This document shows positions 8,041 through 15,757 of a stretch of 22,017 nt of DNA, piece by piece (position 1 is the first letter of the stretch; each line of letters starts with the position of its first letter). Source of the DNA: Anaerolineaceae bacterium UBA1415 (GTDB lineage: Bacteria; Chloroflexota; Anaerolineae; Anaerolineales; Anaerolineaceae). The notes below the pieces were generated by a model, which made no database searches, was not told the origin of the DNA, and was given only the letters and a program-made list of their open reading frames with translations. The translations under genes and the position numbers were made by a program. The DNA is taken from positions 3,331 to 25,347 of the forward strand of contig DBPR01000007.1 of NCBI GenBank assembly GCA_002305635.1, written 5' to 3'.

Positions 8041-9426
8041 ATGTCTCGAACTCAAGTTTTCCGACTTTTCATTTCTTTAGGAATTATTGCGATAATAATA
8101 TCCATTATTGTTACCCCATCTTTCGCTATCAAATACTTTTCCTCAGATAATGAAATTACAGCTGGTGGATTGGAACAATTGAAACTCTACAGGGTCTTGT
8201 TAGTGGGCTTGGGGATTTCAGGCATACTGTTTGGGATATTTCTGAAAAATAAGACTGGGATCACCTCCCGAATAAATTCAATGATCGAAACACTAAACAC
8301 ATGGCTGAACCTAAGATCGGTCGCTTTTGGAGCCATTATTATCGGGGTTGCTCTTAGGATCATTGTTTCACTCAGAGGGCATAACTTTGATTTTCAGTCT
8401 TACTTAATCGTTGCAGACCTGATGGATAGAGGTCTAAATGTTTACGCAAATACTGCTCGATATAATTATGGTCCAATTTGGTTCTATATACTGAAGGTGC
8501 TATATCATTTAGCTTCTAACGATGAAATTATTTTTCGATATCTGTTAATTATCTTTCTAAGCAGTGTGGATTTAGGTATCTTCTTCATTCTTAGAAAAAA
8601 ATGTGGCAATCTGGCAGGGTTTCTTTTCTTATTGAACCCAATTTCAATCATCATCACTGGATACCACAATCAATTTGATAATTTAGCAATACTGCTTGGA
8701 TTACTTTCGATTCTGTTTATTTCGGATAATTGGGATGAACCTATTCATGGACATAAGTTGATCGGCTTATTACTTCTTGGCTTATCGATCACTACTAAAC
8801 ATATTCTTTTTATTTTTCCAATTTGGTTGGCAATAAAGCAAAAAGGTCTTTTCCAAAAACTATTGACCATGTTCATTCCAGTTGCAATTTTCATCTTTTC
8901 ATTTCTCCCGTTTTGGGCGGAAGGGAAAAATGGAATTATACAGAATGTATTCCTGTATAAATCGTTCAACAATCTACCGTTTTATTGGCTGTTCGTCCCC
9001 TCAAGTGTTCAAAACCTGACACCTCGTTTATTATGGATAATAATTCTGGTCTTAACTCCTTTCTTACTTAGAAAACATAAGTTAATAGATTACTTTTTAT
9101 ACTATTCAGCGATTATGGTCGCCACCTCTCCTGCAATAGCCAATCAATACCTCGCAATAGCAGTCCCTTTCGCATCTGTTTTTATCAACCCTTTCACGAT
9201 TTTATACAGTGTGATTGGCACCTTCTTCCTTCTTTCAACCAGTACAGGTCTCCATTATTCTCTGCCGATCACTGTAAATCAGACACAATCCTATAATCTA
9301 TTGATCCTTGTCTTAACTTTTGGCATCGTCTTTAGTCTATGGAAAGATCAACTAATAAAAAATGCCAAAAATCTGATTAATAATATTTTTGTTGAATTTA
9401 AAAATCAATTGGGTATAAGAGATTAA
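8041..9426 (+). CDS. Predicted polytopic GT-C-type glycosyltransferase, AT-rich
   Basis: This 461-residue protein has roughly ten to eleven hydrophobic helices. After the first two helices, GHNFDFQSY (residues 113-121) supplies an acidic residue in the first outer loop, followed by RYNYGPIWFYI (140-150). GYHNQFDNLA (207-216) and TTKH (251-254) recall the conserved loops of ALG6/PIG-M/GT87-like mannosyltransferases. I therefore call it a lipid-linked-sugar transferase; the exact family is unsettled. An AGGAG Shine-Dalgarno (8030-8034) sits 6 nt before the ATG. A possible extended -10, TGATAAAAT, ends at 8021, but that leaves a very short leader. Two sampled 60-nt lines have about 30-32% GC, far below the surrounding genes, which suggests horizontal acquisition. 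It shares a terminator with the convergent 9482 gene. Confidence 0.7.
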   Translation: MSRTQVFRLFISLGIIAIIISIIVTPSFAIKYFSSDNEITAGGLEQLKLYRVLLVGLGISGILFGIFLKNKTGITSRINSMIETLNTWLNLRSVAFGAIIIGVALRIIVSLRGHNFDFQSYLIVADLMDRGLNVYANTARYNYGPIWFYILKVLYHLASNDEIIFRYLLIIFLSSVDLGIFFILRKKCGNLAGFLFLLNPISIIITGYHNQFDNLAILLGLLSILFISDNWDEPIHGHKLIGLLLLGLSITTKHILFIFPIWLAIKQKGLFQKLLTMFIPVAIFIFSFLPFWAEGKNGIIQNVFLYKSFNNLPFYWLFVPSSVQNLTPRLLWIIILVLTPFLLRKHKLIDYFLYYSAIMVATSPAIANQYLAIAVPFASVFINPFTILYSVIGTFFLLSTSTGLHYSLPITVNQTQSYNLLILVLTFGIVFSLWKDQLIKNAKNLINNIFVEFKNQLGIRD

Positions 9427-9462
9427 AAAAGAGTCGGATTGTAATTTCCAACCCGGCTCTTT
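9425..9462. terminator. Shared terminator between convergent genes
   Basis: A 14-bp arm pair (9428-9441 with 9449-9462) has one mismatch, one G-U pair and a 7-nt loop. On the minus strand it is followed by TTTTTT, a good terminator for the 11944-to-9482 gene. On the plus strand the hairpin is only followed by TTTCACTATTT, so termination of the 8041 gene is weaker. Confidence 0.8.
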
Positions 9463-9481
9463 CACTATTTAGATTGAGGAA

Positions 9482-11944
9482 CTAAATGAAGTAATGCGTA
9501 TTGGAATCGGTCGCAGAGGCGGCCATGGTCGCCACACCAGCCGACTCGACTCCATCGATCAGTTCTTCCATCTTGATTCCCATCAGATCCATCGACATCT
9601 GGCAGGCCAAAATTCGCACGCCATTTTGCTGAGCGGTCCGGATCATCTCCGGCAAAGAATCAACATTATATTTCTTCATAATGCCTTTGATCATGGCGGT
9701 TCCGGCACCCATCATGTGCATTTGGGAAAGGGTCAGTTTATCCGCGCCCCTGGGCATCATCCAGCCAAACATCTTTTCAATAAAGGTCTTTTTCACCTTA
9801 GCCGGCTCCGGCTTGCGCAAGATGTTGAGCCCCCAGAAGGTGAAGAACAAGGTCGCCTTTTGACCCATCGCAGCAAATCCGTTTGCAATGATAAAGGCAG
9901 CAATGGCCTTGTCCAGATCACCGGAAAACACCACCATGGTCAGGTCTTTCCCAGGCGCAGGAGCAGGCAGCGCTGAAGCGCCAGCTGGCTGAACCGCCGC
10001 ACCAAGCCCCTTTTGAACATGAGCGGTCACCTTTCCACCCGCCATTTTCAGGTCAAGCAGGGTATTTCCGGTCGATTTCGCCCAGGCCTCCACGTCTTTG
10101 GCGAAACCCGGATCGGAAGCCAGGATCTGAACCACTTCGCCGTCTTTCATTTCGCAAACCTTGGTGTACAGCTTCAGGATCGGGCCCGGGCACTGCAATC
10201 CGCAGGCGTCCAGTTGGTAGGTGATCTTCGCTTCGCTGCTGACAGCACCGTTGACAGGTTCCGTCCTAGTGGGAAGGTCAGGCTGTTTTGTCATCTTTTC
10301 AGGTTTTTTGACAGCTTTTTGGATATTGAGCCCACCGGAAAGATTGACCGCATCAAAGCCGTTCTGGATCAAAATTCGCGCGGCAAGATAGGATCTTTTT
10401 CCCGTACCGCAAATGCACAGGATGCGTTTGTCTCTTGGTAGCTCGTTCAGACGTCCGCGCAGTTCTGTCACAGGGATGTTGATCGCGCCAGGGACGCTGA
10501 AAACAGCCAGTTCTTCCGGATAGCGCACATCGAGTTTGAACCATTTTTCCTCATCGTTCGCGTCCAGTTGATCCCATTGCACAACTTCCACATCCCCACG
10601 CAAAACGTTTCCGGCTGTGAAACCGAGGATGTTCACTGGATCGCGCGAAGAGCCATAAGGCGGCGCGTAAGCAAGTTCCAGTTCTTCCAGGTCATAAACT
10701 GTCAGTTTGCCGTGGATCGCGGTGGCGATGACATCAATGCGCTTATCCACCCCATCCAGACCAACAGCTTGTGCGCCGTAGATCTGCCCCTCAGGCCCAA
10801 ACAGGAGTTTCATTTGAATCGGGGAAGCTCCCGGGTAATATTCCGCGTGATTGTTGGCAAAGGTCGTAACCGTCTCAAATGGGATGTTGGCATCTTTCAG
10901 CTGACGGCTGTTCAGGCCGGTGGACGCAGCGGTCAGGTCAAAGACTTTGACAACCGATGTGCCAATGACACCCCTGAAAGTCATATCTCTGCCGGCGATG
11001 TTGTCCGCGGCGATGCGTCCCTGTTTGCTGGCAGGCCCGGCCAGCGCCAGGAAAGTTGGTTTTTCTGTGATGCGGGATTCAATTTGAACCGCGTCGCCAA
11101 CCGCATAGATGTCCGGGTCAGAGGTCTGCATGTGGCTGTTGGTGCAGATATGCCCCCGCGGCTCCACCTCCAGACCAGCTTCTTTGGCCAGTTTGGTATT
11201 GGGGCGCACGCCAATGGCAAGGACGACCATATCCGCCGGGATATTCAAACCGCTGGCGGTATTTACTTTTAAAGGACTATCGTCTCCGTCTTCAATGGAT
11301 TTGAGCCCGTCGCCCAAATGCAGCCCAAGGCAATGCAATTCGAGGTGCTCATGCACCACAGCTGCCATTTCATAATCCAATGGAGCCATGACCTGATTGA
11401 GCATCTCAACCAGTTCAACCTTGATCCCAGCTTCGACCAGATTTTCCGCCACTTCCAGGCCGATGAACCCGCCGCCAACCACGACAGCGCGTTTGACCTG
11501 ATGCGTTTTGATCCACCCCGAGATCGCGTCCAGTTCAGGGATATTATGCAGGATAAATACGCCCTCTTTGTCCACTCCCGGCAAGGGCGGAACGATCGGG
11601 CTGGCGCCAGGCGACAGTAAAAGTTTGTCATAAGATTCGGTATATTCGCGCTCGTTCAACAGGTCACGCACGGTCACGGTCTTTTTCTCACGATCGATCG
11701 CGATCACTTCCTGATTCGTGCGCACATCCAGGTTCGCCATCGCCCGCAGGCTTTGCGGCGTGGTGACCAGAAGCTGTTCGCGCTCTTTGATCGTGCCGCT
11801 TAAATAATACGGTAAACCGCAATTGGCAAAAGAGACGTAGGGCCCCTGTTCAAACATGATGATTTCGGCATCTTCGGCAACACGACGCAACCTCGCGGCC
11901 GTACTCGCGCCGCCAGCAACACCGCCAACAATAATTACTTTCAT
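9482..11944 (-). CDS. Four-domain CoA-disulfide reductase / rhodanese / TusA / DsrE fusion
   Basis: This 820-residue enzyme probably reduces or relays persulfide sulfur using NAD(P)H. Domains in order: (1) a flavin-dependent CoA-disulfide/persulfide reductase, residues 1-450, with FAD motif GGVAGG (7-12), redox C42 in FANCGLPYYLSG, nucleotide motif GGGFIG (158-163) and YAVGDA (280-285); (2) rhodanese, about 455-545, catalytic C512 in CGTGKRS with an extra C510; (3) TusA, about 575-645, C585 in CGLQCPGP; (4) DsrE-like, about 667-820, C781 in LACQMSMDLMG. An Ala/Pro-rich linker (650-665) separates TusA from DsrE. All expected cysteines are present. Two-domain CoADR-rhodanese enzymes reduce CoA-persulfide and polysulfide, and four-domain versions occur in Firmicutes and others. 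The gene is monocistronic, with AAGGAGG before the ATG. Confidence 0.92.
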   Translation of the reverse strand: MKVIIVGGVAGGASTAARLRRVAEDAEIIMFEQGPYVSFANCGLPYYLSGTIKEREQLLVTTPQSLRAMANLDVRTNQEVIAIDREKKTVTVRDLLNEREYTESYDKLLLSPGASPIVPPLPGVDKEGVFILHNIPELDAISGWIKTHQVKRAVVVGGGFIGLEVAENLVEAGIKVELVEMLNQVMAPLDYEMAAVVHEHLELHCLGLHLGDGLKSIEDGDDSPLKVNTASGLNIPADMVVLAIGVRPNTKLAKEAGLEVEPRGHICTNSHMQTSDPDIYAVGDAVQIESRITEKPTFLALAGPASKQGRIAADNIAGRDMTFRGVIGTSVVKVFDLTAASTGLNSRQLKDANIPFETVTTFANNHAEYYPGASPIQMKLLFGPEGQIYGAQAVGLDGVDKRIDVIATAIHGKLTVYDLEELELAYAPPYGSSRDPVNILGFTAGNVLRGDVEVVQWDQLDANDEEKWFKLDVRYPEELAVFSVPGAINIPVTELRGRLNELPRDKRILCICGTGKRSYLAARILIQNGFDAVNLSGGLNIQKAVKKPEKMTKQPDLPTRTEPVNGAVSSEAKITYQLDACGLQCPGPILKLYTKVCEMKDGEVVQILASDPGFAKDVEAWAKSTGNTLLDLKMAGGKVTAHVQKGLGAAVQPAGASALPAPAPGKDLTMVVFSGDLDKAIAAFIIANGFAAMGQKATLFFTFWGLNILRKPEPAKVKKTFIEKMFGWMMPRGADKLTLSQMHMMGAGTAMIKGIMKKYNVDSLPEMIRTAQQNGVRILACQMSMDLMGIKMEELIDGVESAGVATMAASATDSNTHYFI

Positions 11945-11971
11945 TCCAGCCTCCTTGGATACAATGGAAAA

Positions 11972-11981
11972 AGTATATCAC
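11972..11981 (-). promoter_or_regulatory. Extended -10 promoter for the sulfur-relay gene
   Basis: On the minus strand TGATATACT ends at 11972, 28 nt before the start codon. It is embedded in the 12-mer GTGATATACTTT, also found at the rpsB promoter. No good -35 hexamer is seen at 16-17 nt spacing (CACTTA is the best), which fits a TGn-dependent promoter. Confidence 0.5.
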
Positions 11982-12234
11982 TAAGGTAGTAAATTAAGTG
12001 GAATATCAGGCGTATAAAGGGTCAGGGAAATTACATATTAAAAGGCTTTGATTTATCTTAAGCAGGGATGGGGACATGCCCTTCAAGACATGTCGTCACG
12101 CGAGAGTAATGTTATCAGAGCACGAAAGAGAACCCTTAAATTTTTAATGATAAGCGGATCGGCATAGCTGCCATACCCGCCCTTGGTATCAAAAAAACCT
12201 CCTCCTGCATTTGACAAACAAACAATTCACCAGT
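11982..12234. other. Intergenic stretch without recognised function
   Basis: This gap lies between the sulfur-relay promoter and the end of the Nudix gene. I see a GACATG/CATGTC inverted repeat near 12070-12095 and a short GGCATAGCTGCC dyad near 12162-12173. I see no terminator with a T-run after the Nudix stop, no RNA gene and no plausible small ORF with a ribosome binding site. Confidence 0.4.
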
Positions 12235-12786
12235 CTATGAACGGCTCGATTCCCGCAGCCACATTAACAAAGCGGTTAATCCCAGCCCATCCTCGATCTC
12301 ACCAAGATCGATCATCCTTTCGATCTCGTCCCGCGTAAACCAGCCTACCTCACTGATCTCGTCCGGATCAAAAGTCCCTGTCCGCTCCCCTGCTTTGCAG
12401 AATACGACCAAAAAATGCTTGTTGCTGCTGCCGGCCTGCGGATAATAGCTGTAAATCAAACGATGCTCGCTCGATTCAAAACCCGTTTCTTCACGCGCCT
12501 CACGTTCAGCGGCAAGCAAGGTATCTTCCCCCTCATCAACGCCACCTGCCGGAACGGACCAGGTGCAACTGTTGATCGTATATCGGGGCACGCGCACCAA
12601 AACAACCCGTCCCAACTCATCCTCCACCACCACACCAACCGCCGGACGTGGATATTCCACATAATGAAAGCGTTCGATCACAAAACCATTCGGCTGGCGC
12701 ACGCGGTCGATATGCAAATTTAAATATTCGCTCTCAAGGATCGTTTCACGGCTTAGCCGTTGGGGCAGATCGCAAGCATCCGTCAT
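12235..12786 (-). CDS. Nudix hydrolase, ADP-ribose pyrophosphatase-like
   Basis: The 183-residue protein has a perfect Nudix box at residues 81-103: G81, E87, R95-E96, E99-E100, G102. These bind the metals used to hydrolyse a nucleoside diphosphate linked to another moiety. The upstream part (ILESEYLNLHIDRVRQPNG, YVEYPRPAVGVVVEDELGRVVLV) and the downstream YYPQAGSSNKHFLVVF resemble NudF/ADP-ribose pyrophosphatases, so ADP-ribose or a related sugar nucleotide is the likely substrate; this is not proven by the sequence. It starts 11 nt after the dynamin-like GTPase stop and its AGGTGA Shine-Dalgarno begins in that gap, so the two are cotranscribed and probably coupled. Confidence 0.88.
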   Translation of the reverse strand: MTDACDLPQRLSRETILESEYLNLHIDRVRQPNGFVIERFHYVEYPRPAVGVVVEDELGRVVLVRVPRYTINSCTWSVPAGGVDEGEDTLLAAEREAREETGFESSEHRLIYSYYPQAGSSNKHFLVVFCKAGERTGTFDPDEISEVGWFTRDEIERMIDLGEIEDGLGLTALLMWLRESSRS

Positions 12787-12797
12787 TTTTCGCTCAC

Positions 12798-14549
12798 CTA
12801 TCCTTTGATGATCTGCCTGATCTCTTCACCCAAACCAACAAGCTTATCCCTCAATTCCTGCAAGGTCGAACGGCTGCTCTCCAGGCGTGTCTGCTCTTTT
12901 TTAACATAGTCAACATAGGGCGAAATGTTCTCATCCAGGCGAGCAACGGCGCCATCCGACTCACGTCGGAAGGTTTTTTCCAGTGTCGCGCGCAAATTCG
13001 TCCGCATCTCTGCCATTTTGGCGGCAAAATCATCCTTGGCCTGCTTCCTCTTGTAAGGGATCACAAACAAACCCAACACCGCCAGCGTTCCCGCGGTGAC
13101 GATGCCGGTCACATCCAGCGCTTTGGTCGTCAAAACGGTCGCCACCATCGCCCCCACGCCCAGAGCGCCGATCCCAAACAGAGCCGTTTGGGCGACTGAT
13201 TCCTGCACATAATCCGCCAGCTGCTGAGCTTCCTTAGCGCGGTCATAGCGGTTGACGATCGTCTGGATCGTGCTGCCAACCATCTCAACCAACTCCTGCC
13301 GTCGGTTTGCCTGCGGCGTCATGGATGCAGGGTTCAGTTTTTCTGATTGCGCCTGCCGTCTTTCCAACGCGCCCGCCACTTTATACCAGGTATTGAGGTC
13401 CTTATCGACCATCCAGTCGATCATATTGCGCACTTTGTGGTCGATCTCCGCTGAAACATCCGCCTGAACTTCCGCCTGAAACTGGCTTTTGATCTTTTCT
13501 GGCTTCGCCAGGTCGAGGATATTGGTCAGCTTCATCGTGCGGTCAAAGAAGTTTTGCCCGCGGTTCTCAAAGTTGATCATGATATTCTCGATCTCTGCCA
13601 GGCGCGGCGGAATTTCGGCGTCCAGTTCCTGCCTGTATTGATCAATTGACGCCTCCAGGTCTTTGGCCAGGCTGGCGTCCTGCCGCATGTCAGCGATCTG
13701 AAAATCGATCGCTTCCGAAGCAGCGCGCTCCAGATTGTTTGCCACGCCAAGGGGATTGCGCAGTTTCAGTTCCAGTCTGGCGCTGTCATCCAATGTTTCA
13801 TTAATGTAGTGTTCCAATTTTTCGATGCCGCTCTCAGCGCGCAATCGGCCAGCTTCTTCAGCATCCGCCGCCAGATGAGCTTTTTGCGCCAGACGCGCCG
13901 AAACCATGAACACTTCCGGCTTATAACCGAGGATCTCTGTCGCGTTGCTCTCAACAAACTCCCGCACCTGAGCACGGGCAGCTTCACCATCGAGAATATC
14001 GCATTTATTGATCACAATGCTAACCTTTTTACCCCAGGTCAGGATCTTTTCCAGAAACACGCGCTCGCTTTGGGTCAGCGGTCGGTCTGCTGAAGTGATG
14101 AACAAAACCAGATCGGACCGGGGAACGTAATCGCTGGTCAGGCGTTCATGTTGACGGTTGATCGCGTTGGTGCCCGGCGAATCGACCATATTCAGCTCTT
14201 TAAGCAAGGGTAAAGGATGCGTTACGATCGCGAACCCGTCGTCCACAACCTGATGCGTGGCAGTCTCGCCCCAGCGCAGCAGGGTCACATGGGCAGTGGT
14301 GGGGGTAACGCCCTCCTGCAGCACGTTTTCTCCCAAAAGGGCGTTGATCAACGCGCTTTTACCGGCATTGAACTCACCGGCGGCCACGATGAGAAAGAGC
14401 TCATCCAGCTGGTCGATCGCTTCCCGTAGTTTTTTGAGGTCCTCTTCAGGCAGTGAAAACTGGCTCAAAGTGGCAAGCGCTTCCTGAAGGTTGTGCTTTT
14501 CTTTCTGCAGGAATAGGAGTTGTTGGTTGCTGAGTAGTCCCTGGCGCAT
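12798..14549 (-). CDS. Bacterial dynamin-like GTPase
   Basis: This is a membrane-remodelling GTPase of the dynamin/mitofusin type (583 residues from the chosen start). GTPase motifs are G1 GEFNAGKS (58-65), a G2 threonine in GVTPTT, G3 DSPG, and G4 NKCD. Long helical stalk regions with coiled-coil character follow. A hydrophobic hairpin at about 455-495 is the probable membrane paddle, then a final helical segment closes the protein. I start at MRQGLLSNQQ, not at the upstream ATG (14648). The chosen ATG has an AAAGGATT Shine-Dalgarno, and a TATAAT promoter lies 43 nt upstream of it, inside the longer reading frame. Bacterial relatives act in membrane fusion, repair and phage tolerance. They often occur as side-by-side pairs; this one has no partner in view. 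Nudix genes lie on both sides. Confidence 0.88.
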   Translation of the reverse strand: MRQGLLSNQQLLFLQKEKHNLQEALATLSQFSLPEEDLKKLREAIDQLDELFLIVAAGEFNAGKSALINALLGENVLQEGVTPTTAHVTLLRWGETATHQVVDDGFAIVTHPLPLLKELNMVDSPGTNAINRQHERLTSDYVPRSDLVLFITSADRPLTQSERVFLEKILTWGKKVSIVINKCDILDGEAARAQVREFVESNATEILGYKPEVFMVSARLAQKAHLAADAEEAGRLRAESGIEKLEHYINETLDDSARLELKLRNPLGVANNLERAASEAIDFQIADMRQDASLAKDLEASIDQYRQELDAEIPPRLAEIENIMINFENRGQNFFDRTMKLTNILDLAKPEKIKSQFQAEVQADVSAEIDHKVRNMIDWMVDKDLNTWYKVAGALERRQAQSEKLNPASMTPQANRRQELVEMVGSTIQTIVNRYDRAKEAQQLADYVQESVAQTALFGIGALGVGAMVATVLTTKALDVTGIVTAGTLAVLGLFVIPYKRKQAKDDFAAKMAEMRTNLRATLEKTFRRESDGAVARLDENISPYVDYVKKEQTRLESSRSTLQELRDKLVGLGEEIRQIIKG

Positions 14550-14592
14550 AATTAATCCTTTCGGCTGGGCTTTGGCCCGTCCATCTTTTTCA

Positions 14593-14621
14593 ATTATACC
14601 TTTTGGAGTGTCTGCTGAGAA
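14593..14621 (-). promoter_or_regulatory. Promoter of the dynamin-like GTPase gene
   Basis: On the minus strand a consensus -10 TATAAT (14598-14593) lies 17 nt from TTCTCA (14621-14616), which matches four of six -35 positions. The start of transcription would fall near 14586, giving a leader of about 37 nt. It sits just after the stop codon of the upstream Nudix gene (14639). Confidence 0.7.
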
Positions 14622-14638
14622 TGACCGGTGCCTGTCTC

Positions 14639-15106
14639 TCAGTTGCATTCTCCCAGATATGCGGGAAAATTGCTCCCTTCACGATTCCTGAGATAATCCT
14701 GAAGACAAACAGGGTAGAAATTGATCCGATCAAGCTCCTCCAACTTTACCCACCGAACCTCTTGCTGCCGTTGGTCCGGGTGAATACCGTTTTGCGGCTC
14801 ATAGTCCTCGCTCAATTTGCATTCAAAGAAAAACTCCACCTGCCTAAGCTCCAGATCAGGATGAGGGAAGTGGTCTTCCGAAAGATATTCACGCACATGT
14901 AACAGACACCCGACCTCAACTCTGGCGCCGACCTCTTCGCCAACTTCACGGATCAGTGCCTCATGCAGGTTTTCATCCTTTTTCTGACCACCGCCAGGCA
15001 AAACAAAATAGCTGTTCTGTCCATCTTTCTTTTCGATGACCAGCAGTTTCCCATTTTGGATGATGACCGCTTTTGCGGAATTACGCAGCTTTTTTTCCTT
15101 TTTCAT
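14639..15106 (-). CDS. Nudix hydrolase
   Basis: The 155-residue protein is a single Nudix domain. The box is complete at residues 39-61: G39, E45, R53-E54, E57-E58, G60. The N-terminus SAKAVIIQNGKLLVIEKKDG and YFVLPGGGQ are standard for small MutT-like hydrolases acting on nucleotide derivatives; the substrate cannot be deduced. It follows the small membrane protein by 21 nt, so the two are probably cotranscribed. The nearest Shine-Dalgarno, AAGGAT, is 15 nt from the ATG, longer than ideal, so the start has moderate support. The dynamin-like gene begins 89 nt downstream with its own promoter. Confidence 0.85.
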   Translation of the reverse strand: MKKEKKLRNSAKAVIIQNGKLLVIEKKDGQNSYFVLPGGGQKKDENLHEALIREVGEEVGARVEVGCLLHVREYLSEDHFPHPDLELRQVEFFFECKLSEDYEPQNGIHPDQRQQEVRWVKLEELDRINFYPVCLQDYLRNREGSNFPAYLGECN

Positions 15107-15127
15107 ATCGATAGCGCTTTGATCCTT

Positions 15128-15598
15128 CTATTTTCTTTCTCCGCCGGTGATTGCGCCAAGAATATCAAGGTAAACCAAGGTTCTGACATTCAAAATTGCA
15201 ATTGCCAAAACAAAGAGCATCTGCAGTATTCTAAAAAAAGCCAATTCACTGGCTGAGAACGAGATCATTAAACCCAAAAGGATCAAGGCACAAAGCGCGA
15301 TCACGATGATATTGATCAGACACAAGATGATCGTTGCCAATCTGTTTGTTGGCTTCCAAATCGTGGTCAGGATCAGACCCAGCAGACCGATCAGAAGAAA
15401 AGCAGTCAAAAAGGCAGGGGCATTTTCTCCGGCATATTCCTTCAACTGCGCGTTTTGCAAGGCAATCACCCGCAGCCAGGCCGGAGTGTGGATCATTAGG
15501 CCCAGCAGCGATAAAAAGATCAGGTTGAGAAGAAAAGTTGAGCTTACCCGACAAAACTTCTCTTTCCCGGATGGCGTAGGGCGAAGTTCAGTGACCAT
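15128..15598 (-). CDS. Small four-helix membrane protein, unrecognised
   Basis: I do not recognise this 156-residue family. Four hydrophobic segments are visible at about 20-37, 62-80, 87-113 and 120-137. The short basic N-terminus (GKEKFCR) probably faces the cytoplasm, and a soluble loop at 40-60 separates helices one and two. No catalytic motif is seen. AGGAAGG lies 10 nt before the ATG. The frame is supported by its amino acid composition, its ribosome binding site and its 21-nt spacing to the downstream Nudix gene. It may be an accessory membrane component of the Nudix/GTPase cluster, but that is only guilt by proximity. Confidence 0.65.
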   Translation of the reverse strand: MVTELRPTPSGKEKFCRVSSTFLLNLIFLSLLGLMIHTPAWLRVIALQNAQLKEYAGENAPAFLTAFLLIGLLGLILTTIWKPTNRLATIILCLINIIVIALCALILLGLMISFSASELAFFRILQMLFVLAIAILNVRTLVYLDILGAITGGERK

Positions 15599-15757
15599 TT
15601 TTTATTACATCCTTCCTGTTTTCTTCGATATTAAGTGATTTTACCGCAAAGCAGGCTCAGTATGCTTTGTGGAATGAAAGTTTGATGGTAATACTCCAAA
15701 ATTAACCAAAATTGACACTGATTAATTTCAGAATATTCTATTATTCTTCTAAAACTC

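Noticed and set aside
12070..12100. GACATG/CATGTC inverted repeat as an operator or tRNA remnant
   Set aside because: The arms are only 6 bp, no promoter overlaps them, and no tRNA arms can be folded around them.
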